Assembly (NCBI GenBank): GCA_028284345.1
Contig: JANQRY010000003.1
Coordinates: 930,001 to 994,000 of the forward strand
Direction of reading: 5' to 3'
Source of the DNA: Hyphococcus sp.
GTDB lineage: Bacteria > Pseudomonadota > Alphaproteobacteria > Caulobacterales > Parvularculaceae
DNA: 64,000 nucleotides
Shown: piece after piece, positions 16,311 through 24,541 of the stretch
Layout of the letters: each line of letters opens with the position of its first letter
Position numbering within the stretch: the first letter of the stretch is position 1
Notes under the pieces: generated by a model
Seen by the model: only the letters and a program-made list of their open reading frames with translations
The model's database searches: none
What the model was told of the DNA's origin: nothing
Made by a program: the position numbers and the translations under genes

Positions 16311-16685
16311 ATGGCACACCCAGTAGACATTCACGTGGGCAGACAATTGCGCAACCGCCGCAAACTTCTCGGCATGACCCAGCAAGAATTGGGCGATTGT
16401 GTTGGCATAAGATTTCAACAGATCCAAAAGTACGAAAGTGGCGCCAATCGCGTAAGCGCGAGCCGCTTGTGGGAACTGAGCCGGGCGCTTGGCGTTCCTG
16501 TTGAGTTTTTCTACCAAGGTTTGGAGCCGTCCAACGCGGTCAACGACAACACGCCGTTCATCGACCCAGCAGTCATGGACAACAAAGAGACGATCGATCT
16601 TCTGCGTGCGTATTATGGCTTAGAAGAACAACCGCGCCAACGCTTGCTTGAATTGGCAAAGGCCATTCATCGGGCGGCATTTTAG
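16311..16685 (+). CDS. XRE-family helix-turn-helix regulator
   Basis: 124 residues. ATG 16311 lies ten bases after AAGGGG; an ATG at 16302 is almost on top of that site. The Cro/C1-type helix-turn-helix spans about residues 8-62 (GRQLRNRRKLLGMTQQELGD, GIRFQQIQKYESGANRVSAS). A short C-terminal part (DNKETIDLLRAYYGLEEQPRQ) is common in alphaproteobacterial members. It could regulate the divergent quinone reductase gene or itself. No ligand domain is seen. Confidence 0.8.
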   Translation: MAHPVDIHVGRQLRNRRKLLGMTQQELGDCVGIRFQQIQKYESGANRVSASRLWELSRALGVPVEFFYQGLEPSNAVNDNTPFIDPAVMDNKETIDLLRAYYGLEEQPRQRLLELAKAIHRAAF

Positions 16686-16760
16686 AGAGTTAGAAAGACC
16701 CAATCCAAGTCTCTCCCCATGCGAGTGAGGCAGGGCTCTTTCCCGGAGGGGGCAAGATGT

Positions 16761-16798
16761 GGCACACTCTCAATTCGCTAAGCGATTGAGAGTGTGCC
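16761..16798 (+). promoter_or_regulatory. Long inverted repeat abutting the hisN-like start codon
   Basis: GGCACACTCTCAAT (16761-16774) is exactly complementary to 16785-16798, with further near-pairing inward (TCGCT/AGCGA). It ends six bases before ATG 16805 and occupies the place where a ribosome site would lie. No T-run follows on either strand, so it is not a typical terminator. It could be a translational or transcriptional control site. Confidence 0.5.
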
Positions 16799-16804
16799 CC
16801 TCTT

Positions 16805-17626
16805 ATGTCTGACCTTTCAAAATCGACACTTGATGAATTGGTCGAGTTCTCCGGCCAGCTCGCCGAGGCCTCCGGCAGGGCGATCCTCCCATACTTCCGC
16901 ACCAATACCGCCATCGAGAATAAGCTCGAAAGCGATTTTGATCCCGTCACCGAAGGCGATCGGGCCGGCGAACGCGCGATCCGTGCGCTCATTGAAAGAC
17001 AGTATGCGCACCACGGAATAATAGGCGAAGAGTTTGGCAGCCAAAACGAAGGGGCGGACTTCTGTTGGATCATCGATCCCATCGACGGCACGCGGGGCTT
17101 CATTTCAGGTGCGCCCTTGTGGGGCACCCTCATCGGATGTCTGTTTGAGGGCAAACCTTTCCTTGGCGTCCTAGATCAACCCTATTTGCAAGAACGGTTG
17201 ATCGGCGTAACGAGCAAAGAACACAGACGCGCATCTGTCTCTGCAAGGACCGGACATCGCACACTACGCACACGTTCCTGCAGGACACTCGCCGAAGCCA
17301 CACTGACCACGACAAGTCCGGTGTTGTTTGACGAAGGTCCAGAAAAAGCCGCCTACGACGGCGTCGAAGATGCCTGCAAACTGGTCCGATATTCGATGGA
17401 CTGCTATGGCTATGGCTTGCTCGCCATGGGCTGTTTGGACATCGTCGTCGAATCCGGTTTGGCGCCCTACGATATCCTCGCTTTGATACCCATCATCGAA
17501 GCCGCCGGCGGCCAAGTCACCGATTGGCGAGGCAATCCGCCTCTCGACGGGGGTCAGATTCTAGCAACGGGCGATGCCCGGCTCCACCAAAAGGCTTTGG
17601 ATATCCTAAGCCCTGCCGCCTCTTAA
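16805..17626 (+). CDS. hisN: HisN-type histidinol-phosphatase (inositol monophosphatase fold)
   Basis: 273 residues. Metal-binding blocks of the IMPase superfamily are intact: TEGDRAGE, IGEEFG (73-78), WIIDPIDGTRGFISG (88-102) and APYDILALIPIIEAAGG near the C-terminus. The DPVTEGDRAGERAIR and IDGTRGF forms match the HisN branch, which removes phosphate from L-histidinol phosphate in histidine biosynthesis; other small sugar or inositol phosphates remain possible. No other his gene is nearby. No ribosome site is visible because a 38-base inverted repeat ends just before the ATG. Confidence 0.75.
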   Translation: MSDLSKSTLDELVEFSGQLAEASGRAILPYFRTNTAIENKLESDFDPVTEGDRAGERAIRALIERQYAHHGIIGEEFGSQNEGADFCWIIDPIDGTRGFISGAPLWGTLIGCLFEGKPFLGVLDQPYLQERLIGVTSKEHRRASVSARTGHRTLRTRSCRTLAEATLTTTSPVLFDEGPEKAAYDGVEDACKLVRYSMDCYGYGLLAMGCLDIVVESGLAPYDILALIPIIEAAGGQVTDWRGNPPLDGGQILATGDARLHQKALDILSPAAS

Positions 17627-17641
17627 AAACGAGTTTGTCGA

Positions 17642-18637
17642 TTACTGTTCGAGAGAGACTTTGAGCGACGTCACGAAGCGCTCGAATTGATCCCAGAAGA
17701 TCGAACGTTTGGCATCCGTCTCCATAAGAATTTCGTGAAATGCATTGTCGACCACGGCCACGCGTCCAAATCCTTGTGGCAGCCCCTCGACAAATTTCTT
17801 CTGCGCTTTGAGCCCGACTAACTTGTCGTCGCCGGCCGCAACAATCAACAGCCGCCGTTCGATATTCCTCAAGAATTGTGTACTGAGCAAAAGCCGCATG
17901 GACTTAAACGCTTCTCCAAGCCAACCGAACGTTGGAGCGCCCAAAGCCAGTTCCGGATGACTGTGTAACAAGTTGAGTTGCCGCTGAAATCGGCGTTCAT
18001 CATGAGTGACGATGTTTTCAGAAAACTGTTCCCGCAGCGGATCTTGCTTTTCGCCGCCGGGAACATACTCCTTTTTCTTGCCAAACAGCCCGGCAAAGAA
18101 TGAGATCATTTGAACAACAAAACCTGGAATAGGACGTGTACGAATCGAAAGCATCGGAGCCGAGAGAATAGCCCCATCCATCTCGGTGGGATGCGTCCCC
18201 AGATACCGGATGACGATATGACCGCCCAAGGAATGGCCGATCATCAAACGGGGCGCAGGACACTCTTTCATTTCAAGATCAATAAGAGCGGCCAGATCGT
18301 CCACATAGTCTTGAAACGTGCGCACATGGCCTTTGAGCCGGTCCGCAAGAGGCCGTGTGGACAGACCCTGTCCCCTTATATCCAAGGCCACGACGCCGAA
18401 GCCCCGATCCAGTAATTCCCCGATCACCTCAAAATACTTTTCAATGACTTCCGTTCGGCCGGGAACGATCAAAATCGTTCCCTCCACCTCTTTGCCGGCC
18501 AAAGGTTCCCAGACCGCGTACCGCAATTGTGTCGAATCCGGTCTGTCCAGCCAAGCGAAGCGTCCGCCGCGTGGCATGGGATTATCGTCCGTTGCAATAG
18601 GACCGATATATGTCGCTTGCGTGTTCTCTTTCAGCAT
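17642..18637 (-). CDS. Lysophospholipase-like alpha/beta-hydrolase (PldB/Hydrolase_4 type)
   Basis: 331 residues. The order fits the serine-aminopeptidase/monoglyceride-lipase branch: ILIVPGRTEVIEKYFEVIGEL, VVALDIRGQGLSTRP, the nucleophile elbow MIGHSLGGHI, and a late His in VVDNAFHEIL after an Asp in VAAGDDKLV. Such enzymes hydrolyse lysophospholipids or monoacylglycerols. No signal peptide is evident, so it is probably cytoplasmic. It converges on the HisN gene. Confidence 0.8.
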   Translation of the reverse strand: MLKENTQATYIGPIATDDNPMPRGGRFAWLDRPDSTQLRYAVWEPLAGKEVEGTILIVPGRTEVIEKYFEVIGELLDRGFGVVALDIRGQGLSTRPLADRLKGHVRTFQDYVDDLAALIDLEMKECPAPRLMIGHSLGGHIVIRYLGTHPTEMDGAILSAPMLSIRTRPIPGFVVQMISFFAGLFGKKKEYVPGGEKQDPLREQFSENIVTHDERRFQRQLNLLHSHPELALGAPTFGWLGEAFKSMRLLLSTQFLRNIERRLLIVAAGDDKLVGLKAQKKFVEGLPQGFGRVAVVDNAFHEILMETDAKRSIFWDQFERFVTSLKVSLEQ

Positions 18638-18738
18638 ACGCGGCTCGCGATCAGGCTGAGGCAGCAGGGAGGCGCTGCTTGCATTAGGTATCTATCCGAT
18701 CATAATGGTCTAAACAACAGGTTGAAGAGAGGGTGTGG

Positions 18739-20289
18739 ATGACCTGGGAAAAGGAGATTTCCGGCATCTTGGAGCGCCGAGAAGGCGCAAAACAGCAAGG
18801 GGGCACCGAGGCCATCGAGCGTCAACACGCCAAGGGCCGCCTGACCATCCGCGAGCGGATTGACAAAGCCACAGATCCCGGATCGTTCCAAGAATTGGGA
18901 GAAATGGCCGGCCAAACCGAATACAATGATGCCGGGGAGATGGTCGGGTTTTCCCCAGCTAATTTCATTTTGGGATTCGCTAAAATCGGCGGCAGGCGCG
19001 TTGCCATCGGCGGCGAGGACTTCACCCTCAAAGGCGGATCTCCAAATCAGGCAGGGCTGCGCAAGAGCGTCTATGCCGAGGATCTGGCCTACCAGTACAA
19101 AGTGCCTTTGATCCGCCTCCATGAGGGCGGTGGTGGCAGCGTAGCGGGCTCCAGCGGCAAAGGGCGCTCGATGGGTGAGCCGGTCTTTGCCCGCTCCCGA
19201 TTTCAGACGATGGCGGCCTTGCTGGGCCGGGTTCCTGTCGCAACCGCCGCCTTGGGCCCCGTTGCCGGTCTCCCCGCCGCCCGCCTCGTTTCTTCGCACT
19301 TCTCCGTTATGGCTGAAAACGCTCAGATCCTGATCGCCGGTCCCGCCGTGGTCGAACGCGCGTTGGGCGTGAAAATGACCAAGGAAGAGCTGGGCGGACC
19401 CGAAGTCCACGCCAAAAGCGGTGCAATCGACAATGTGGCAGAAACCGAAGCAGATGCCCTTGAGCAAATCGCGAGCTTCCTGAGCTTCATGCCCCAAAAC
19501 GTTTGGGAACTCCCACCGATCAGGCCCGCGACAGACGACCCCGAGCGGCGCGATGAAAAGCTCCTCTCGATTGTGCCGAAGGACCGCCGCAAGCCGTTCA
19601 ATATGCGCAAGATCGTTAAATCTGTGATGGACGACGGCACGTTCTTTGAGATGGGAAAAAAGTTCGGTTCCGGCCAAATCACCGGGTTGGCCCGGCTGAA
19701 CGGCCACCCGGTCGGCGTTCTCGCCAACGACTGCATGTTTTATGCAGGCGCCATGACCGCCGATGGTTGCCAAAAGGTCCGCCGCTTTGTGGATATGTGC
19801 AACACATTTCACTTGCCCATCGTGAGTTTTGTAGACGAACCCGGTTTTATGATTGGGCCTGACTCAGAAAAGGCCGCCACCATCCGACACGGCGCGGCCG
19901 TTCTGGCCGCGGTCGTCCAATCCCGCGTGCCCTGGGCCAGCATCATTATCCGTAAGGTGTTCGGTGTGGCAGGTGCAGCTCATTTCGGCCCCCAAGGATT
20001 TGTCATGGCTTGGCCGTCGGCCGAAACCGGCGCCCTGCCCGTCGAAGGCGGCGTGGCCGTAGCTTTCGCCAAGCAGCTGGCCGAAGCCGAAGATCCCGAT
20101 GCTCTGCGCGATGAATTGGAACGCAAAATGGCGGAGGCCAACTCACCCTTCCCGAGAGCGGAAAACTTCTCTGTCCACGAACTGATCGACCCCAGAGAAA
20201 CGCGGCCTCGCCTCTGCAATTGGCTGGATTGGGCCTGGGACGGCATGAAGTCCGACCTGGGGCCCCATCTCGTCCCTATGCGGCCATAA
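18739..20289 (+). CDS. Acyl-CoA carboxylase carboxyltransferase (beta) subunit, first of a tandem pair
   Basis: 516 residues. ATG 18739 follows GAGAGGG; a GTG six bases earlier is less well placed. The protein carries the crotonase-like carboxyltransferase halves: GRLTIRERI, GGEDFTLKGGS, IRLHEGGGGS, the HxKxGAIDNVAE-like block, then VSFVDEPGFMIGP, IRKVFGVAGAAHFG and LPVEGGVAVAF. These subunits move carboxyl groups from biotin to acyl-CoA in propionyl-, methylcrotonyl- or geranyl-CoA carboxylases. A paralogue follows after 28 bases. No biotin carboxylase or biotin carrier gene is in the window, so the substrate is undetermined. Confidence 0.85.
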   Translation: MTWEKEISGILERREGAKQQGGTEAIERQHAKGRLTIRERIDKATDPGSFQELGEMAGQTEYNDAGEMVGFSPANFILGFAKIGGRRVAIGGEDFTLKGGSPNQAGLRKSVYAEDLAYQYKVPLIRLHEGGGGSVAGSSGKGRSMGEPVFARSRFQTMAALLGRVPVATAALGPVAGLPAARLVSSHFSVMAENAQILIAGPAVVERALGVKMTKEELGGPEVHAKSGAIDNVAETEADALEQIASFLSFMPQNVWELPPIRPATDDPERRDEKLLSIVPKDRRKPFNMRKIVKSVMDDGTFFEMGKKFGSGQITGLARLNGHPVGVLANDCMFYAGAMTADGCQKVRRFVDMCNTFHLPIVSFVDEPGFMIGPDSEKAATIRHGAAVLAAVVQSRVPWASIIIRKVFGVAGAAHFGPQGFVMAWPSAETGALPVEGGVAVAFAKQLAEAEDPDALRDELERKMAEANSPFPRAENFSVHELIDPRETRPRLCNWLDWAWDGMKSDLGPHLVPMRP

Positions 20290-20317
20290 CTCGCAATCCA
20301 TCGAACTGGGAGGTTCC

Positions 20318-21865
20318 ATGACCTGGGAAGCAGAACTCGCCGAGCTCAAACGCCGTGAACAGATGGCCGAACAAATGGGCGGCGCCGAGAAGGTTGAGCG
20401 CCAGCGCTCGCGCGGCAAACTGAACATCCGGGAGCGCCTGGGCAAACTCTTGGACGAGAACTCCTTCCGCGAAGTCGGCAAAATCGCTGGTCAAGGCGAC
20501 TACGACGAGAACGGCGACTTGCAATCCTTCCGCCCCTCCAACTTCGTCTGCGGCCGAGGCAAAGTGGATGGCCGCACAGTCGTCGTGGCAGGCGATGACT
20601 TCACCGTGCGCGGCGGCGCGGCTGATGCCTCCATTTGGGGCAAACAGGCCCTCGCCGAACAGATGGCCAATGAACTCCGCCTGCCAATCATTCGCCTGAT
20701 TGACGGCACCGGCGGCGGCGGATCGGTGCGGTCTCTCGACAGCGATGCCCGCACTTATGTGCCCGCCAACCCGGCTTGGGACTGGGTCGTCGCGAATATG
20801 GCCACCGTGCCCACCGTCGCCTTGGGCCTCGGACCGGTGGCCGGTCTCGGCGCGGCACGCCTCGCCACCAGCCACTTCTCAGTCATGGTCCGTGAGCTGA
20901 CCCAAGTCTTTGTCGCAGGACCCCCGCTCGTCGCCCATTTGGGTGAAACAGTCACTAAGGAAGAACTGGGCGGCGAAGAAATCCACGGCCGCAACGGCAC
21001 CATCGACAATGTGGTGGACACAGAAGAAGAAGCCTTCGAGCACGCCCGCAGGTTTTTGAGCTATTTGCCGTCCTCGACGTTCGACGTCGCGCCACGCGCG
21101 CCCTGTGACGATTCTCCAGAGCGCAAAGACGAAGACCTCCTCACGATAGTCCCCAAGGACCGGCGCAAGGTCTATCAAATGCGCAAGATCATCAAATCCG
21201 CCGTGGACAAAGGCTCGTTCTTTGAGATTGGCAAGGGTTGGGGGCGCTCCACCATCACCGGCTTTGCACGTCTCGACGGCTGGCCCGTGGCGGTCCTTGC
21301 CAGCGATCCCTACCATTACGGCGGCGGCTGGACCGCCGATGCCTCCCTAAAAGCCAACCGCTTTGCAGATCTAGCCGAAACGTTCCACATGCCCGTCGTC
21401 AACTTTGTCGATAATCCAGGCTTCGTGATCGGTACCGAAGCTGAAAAAGCCTCGACCATCCGCCATGGCTGCCGAGCTCTGGCCGCCGTCTACCAAGCAA
21501 CGGTCCCATGGTGCTCCATCTTGGTACGGAAGTGTTTCGGCGTCGCCGGCGCGGCCCACATGAACGCCACCCGCCTCAAATATCGCTACGCTTGGCCCTC
21601 TGGAGACTGGGGCTCTCTCCCCGTCGAAGGCGGCATTGAGGCCGCCTACAAATCCGACCTCGAAAAAGCCGACGATCCAGACGCAATGATCGCAAACATC
21701 CTGGAGCGGATGAACAAGGTCCGCTCTCCGTTTAGATCAGCCGAAGCCTTCCTGGTCGAAGACATCATCGACCCGAGAGAGACGCGCCCCCTCCTCTGTG
21801 AGTTTGCCAACCTCGCTGCCCCCTTGCGGACACCGGGCCCTGTGGCCTTCGGCATGCGGCCGTAG
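20318..21865 (+). CDS. Acyl-CoA carboxylase carboxyltransferase (beta) subunit, second of a tandem pair
   Basis: 515 residues, with GGGAGG before the ATG. It shares its start (MTWE), length and all main blocks with the preceding protein: GKLNIRERLG, AGDDFTVRGG, IRLIDGTGGGGS, VNFVDNPGFVIGTEAEK, VRKCFGVAGAAHM and SLPVEGGIEAAY. The two differ throughout, so the duplication is old rather than recent. They may form a mixed hexamer or serve two substrates. The close spacing suggests one transcript. It lacks biotin and ATP-binding domains, which must come from other proteins. Confidence 0.85.
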   Translation: MTWEAELAELKRREQMAEQMGGAEKVERQRSRGKLNIRERLGKLLDENSFREVGKIAGQGDYDENGDLQSFRPSNFVCGRGKVDGRTVVVAGDDFTVRGGAADASIWGKQALAEQMANELRLPIIRLIDGTGGGGSVRSLDSDARTYVPANPAWDWVVANMATVPTVALGLGPVAGLGAARLATSHFSVMVRELTQVFVAGPPLVAHLGETVTKEELGGEEIHGRNGTIDNVVDTEEEAFEHARRFLSYLPSSTFDVAPRAPCDDSPERKDEDLLTIVPKDRRKVYQMRKIIKSAVDKGSFFEIGKGWGRSTITGFARLDGWPVAVLASDPYHYGGGWTADASLKANRFADLAETFHMPVVNFVDNPGFVIGTEAEKASTIRHGCRALAAVYQATVPWCSILVRKCFGVAGAAHMNATRLKYRYAWPSGDWGSLPVEGGIEAAYKSDLEKADDPDAMIANILERMNKVRSPFRSAEAFLVEDIIDPRETRPLLCEFANLAAPLRTPGPVAFGMRP

Positions 21866-21992
21866 CAACTAAGTTGCTCGTCATTGAAGCGCGGCTTCAA
21901 ATAGAGACCAAACGGCTCCACAACCCTCAGGATTGAAACTTCCCACTTTGCTATATATATTAATGGATGGGCCGGACTGATTGGGAGCTTTC

Positions 21993-22547
21993 ATGTCATC
22001 TATCCAAGCACTGACGATTGTTCTCATTCGTCTTATCGCTCTTACGTTCGTTTTTTCCCCGCTGGCAAACATTGTCGGCACCTTCCCTGGATATACGCTC
22101 CCCAGCTCAGACTCAGAAGAAGCGAACACTTACTACGTATACGCTCTGTCCATGTTGATTGCCTATATCGGCGTCGGGGTTTTACTTTGGTGGTTCTCTA
22201 AGCCAATCAGCAAACTGATCGTAAAAGGATTAGATCACGAAGACCCCTCCATCGACATCAGCCCACCACAACTCGTGGCGGTCGGCACATTCCTTATCGG
22301 CATCTATTTGGTATTAAGTGTCGCACCGAGCGTTGCCTTGGACACAGCGCAATATGTTAGCTTTCTGAATCAGTATCCGAACTCTTCAAGCTTCTGGTCA
22401 TCGAGATGGTCGGAGATTATCGCTGACTGGATTTTGCTCGGGCTCGGTCTCTTTTTGATTTTCCGATTAAGTGGCATTGTCAATGTCTTCAACTGGGCTC
22501 GCCAAGACAGCCTATCCGGAAAACGACCGGCGCAAGAGAACGATTGA
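21993..22547 (+). CDS. Integral membrane protein of unknown function
   Basis: 184 residues from ATG 21993, with GGGAG upstream (a TTG at 21981 lies before that site). About four hydrophobic segments: ALTIVLIRLIALTFVFSPLA, YVYALSMLIAYIGVGVLLWW, QLVAVGTFLIGIYLVLSVAP and IIADWILLGLGLFLIFRLSG. The loops are polar with a serine-rich stretch (PNSSSFWSSRWSE). No family recognised. It converges with the disrupted SMI1/KNR4 gene, two bases from its stop. Confidence 0.65.
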   Translation: MSSIQALTIVLIRLIALTFVFSPLANIVGTFPGYTLPSSDSEEANTYYVYALSMLIAYIGVGVLLWWFSKPISKLIVKGLDHEDPSIDISPPQLVAVGTFLIGIYLVLSVAPSVALDTAQYVSFLNQYPNSSSFWSSRWSEIIADWILLGLGLFLIFRLSGIVNVFNWARQDSLSGKRPAQEND

Positions 22548-22549
22548 CC

Positions 22550-23026
22550 CTAAATCATCTCGGGGATTGAGTTCTTTTCATTCACGTATCGACGGACTAA
22601 TTCCGCAAAGCCGTTGGCAACGCACCGATCGGGTGATCCGGTAACATAAACTCGGCCGCGGTGATCATCATCCGTACACGCAATAGCCCAGCCAAAACAC
22701 CAGACCATCCAGTCAGCGAAGAAGAGGTACTTATCCGCGTTCGCTCAGACTTGACGTAGATCGAAGCCGTGAGGATACTCATCTTTTGCGCTCTGCACCC
22801 GGTCCAGTCCCCACCAACACACTTCTTGGTCGTCAAATTCGACGGCGTCTTGTCCGATGTCTCGGTCTTCTCGACCAATTCGCAAGAGATAGTCGCGAAA
22901 GTCACTTGGCAGAGTTATGCGGTACTTGACTTCCAGCACCTCAACCAACCCTTTGTTGAGCAGGAGTTGCTCCGATGACCGCATCGGAACCTCAAGATGC
23001 TGAAAGAGTGTTTCGTGAGGCCTCAT
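22550..23026 (-). pseudogene. SMI1/KNR4-family gene interrupted by an in-frame TGA
   Basis: One reading frame of 158 codons encodes an SMI1/KNR4-like protein: KYRITLPSDFRDYLLRIG and EVCWWGLDRVQSAKDEYPHG, then after a stop KYLFFADWMVWCFGWAIACT, RGRVYVTGSP and a final FAELVRRYVNE. TGA at 22747-22745 splits it into 93 and 64 residues without any frame change, so a single base change (for example from TGG) or a sequencing error explains it. SMI1/KNR4 proteins are often immunity proteins to toxins or contact-dependent effectors. It lies 12 bases downstream of a glutamine amidotransferase gene. The 93-residue fragment could still be made. Confidence 0.7.
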
Positions 23027-23038
23027 AAAACGACCACG

Positions 23039-23743
23039 TTAGCGAAACCCCGCCCCATCCAACCACTTACCAAACACCTGCTCAGCCGCAGAAGTCAATG
23101 CTGGCGCTGAGCGCTCCGTATCCGCACGCAAATTTGGCACGCTTACACCCTCCGTGATTGAGATCTCGCAAGCATGGCCCACAAGCCATTGCTCGATGCG
23201 GCCTCCATCTACTTCCAAGTGAAACTGCAGGGCAAGCGCGTGGCTTCCGACGGCGAATGCTTGGTTCGGATAAAGCTCCGTAGACGCCAAAAGCTCTGCG
23301 CCGTCCGGAAGATCGAACGTATCCCCGTGCCAATGCAGCACCGGCAAGTCCGCCTCAAGGACCGGCGCCAAACACCCACCGTTCCCCACCGCGTTCAATG
23401 TCTTCCAACCAATCTCTTTCGCCGCGCCTTTATAGACCCGCGCGCCTAGAGCTCGGGCCATCAGCTGCGACCCGAAACAGACCCCCAGCGTCGGCAGTTT
23501 CTGATCCAACCGCCGGCGAATGAATTCGATCTCAGCTTTGAGAAACGGATAAAGATCGTCTTCATACGCCCCAAGAGGTCCGCCCAAGACAACGAGTAGA
23601 TCCGGGGCCAGAGGATCTCTTTGCGAAAGATCCGCAATCGCCATATCCATATATTGGATCTCAAATCCCCGCGCGGTCAGAAGCGGCTCAAGCAACCCTA
23701 AGTCTTCAAACGCCACGTGCTGAAGGGCAAGACAGGTTTTCAC
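23039..23743 (-). CDS. Class I glutamine amidotransferase (GMP-synthase-like domain)
   Basis: 234 residues from GTG 23743; longer frames overlap the upstream gene. The free-standing amidotransferase domain has the nucleophile Cys in LGVCFGSQLMARALG, the His/Glu pair in ALQFHLEVD, and the oxyanion GGPLGAYED loop. Such stand-alone domains hydrolyse glutamine or act as gamma-glutamyl hydrolases on small substrates; the acceptor is unknown. It starts four bases after the stop of the SDR gene, so the two are cotranscribed, with the broken SMI1 gene following. Confidence 0.8.
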   Translation of the reverse strand: MKTCLALQHVAFEDLGLLEPLLTARGFEIQYMDMAIADLSQRDPLAPDLLVVLGGPLGAYEDDLYPFLKAEIEFIRRRLDQKLPTLGVCFGSQLMARALGARVYKGAAKEIGWKTLNAVGNGGCLAPVLEADLPVLHWHGDTFDLPDGAELLASTELYPNQAFAVGSHALALQFHLEVDGGRIEQWLVGHACEISITEGVSVPNLRADTERSAPALTSAAEQVFGKWLDGAGFR

Positions 23744-23747
23744 GAGA

Positions 23748-24449
23748 CTACCACTTTTCTCCAAAGGGCCGCACATCGAGTTCAAACGACCACGCAGATT
23801 TGGGTTGTTGCGTCAAGTAATAGACGCTCTCGGCAATTTCATCGGGCTTGAGAAAGAAGTCATCTGGCGCATCCTTCATCATTTCGCGCGTTCTGGGAAT
23901 ATCAATGACCCCATCCACAATAACATAAGCGACGTGAATATTTTCCGGCCACAAATGTTTGGCAAGAGACTGCGCGAGCGCCCTCTGAGCGGCCTTAGCG
24001 GACGTAAAGGCCGAAAACTTGGCATTGTGCTTCACCGCAGATGTCGCTCCGATCACAACGATATTGCCTGAGCCCGCCTCGCGCATTTGTGGCAGCACGG
24101 CTTGCGTTGCCGCTGCCAGCCCAAATGTGTTCACGCGCCAAGCATCTTCAAAGGCCTGCAGTTCCAGATCATCGATGGAACCGAAAACGCCGGAGCCCGC
24201 ATTATAGACGAGCACATCAATGGGCCCCATCTCCTCTTTGATCTTTGGAAAGACGTTCCCGGCCGCGCTTGGATCCGTGGCATCGAAAGTATAAGTCCGC
24301 GCACCGGAGACTTCACTTTGCGCGGTGCTCAGTTTCGCCGCGTCCCGCGACAACAAGGCCACCTGGTAGCCATTATTCGCAAACATCTTCGGAATTGACG
24401 TTCCGTTGCCCGGGCCAACGCCGACAACGACACATACCGGATTTGCCAT
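23748..24449 (-). CDS. Short-chain dehydrogenase-like protein lacking the catalytic Tyr
   Basis: 233 residues from ATG 24449, with GAGGAG upstream. The cofactor loop is VGVGPGNGTSI instead of the classic TGxxxGIG, and NAG is present (VYNAGSG). The Y-x3-K motif reads FTSAK, so the catalytic Tyr is Phe while the Lys and an upstream Ser (GATSAV) remain. From memory, a widespread proteobacterial SDR branch shares this feature. It may bind NAD(P) without classical oxidoreduction, or use another residue. Function unknown. Confidence 0.75.
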   Translation of the reverse strand: MANPVCVVVGVGPGNGTSIPKMFANNGYQVALLSRDAAKLSTAQSEVSGARTYTFDATDPSAAGNVFPKIKEEMGPIDVLVYNAGSGVFGSIDDLELQAFEDAWRVNTFGLAAATQAVLPQMREAGSGNIVVIGATSAVKHNAKFSAFTSAKAAQRALAQSLAKHLWPENIHVAYVIVDGVIDIPRTREMMKDAPDDFFLKPDEIAESVYYLTQQPKSAWSFELDVRPFGEKW

Positions 24450-24541
24450 CGCACACTCTCCTCTGGTTCTGGGTATCGAGGATGACGTTAGATCAGACAC
24501 GAAGTCAATGTCGTCCCCGGAGGGGAGCTATGTGTGTGACG

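Noticed and set aside
16191-16517. A long N-terminal extension of the quinone oxidoreductase at 15216
   Set aside because: It runs through the divergent promoter region and into the XRE gene; the family's standard start is at 16190.
22597-22905. A 102-residue minus-strand frame overlapping the SMI1/KNR4 gene
   Set aside because: It is out of frame with both conserved halves of SMI1/KNR4 and has no motif of its own.
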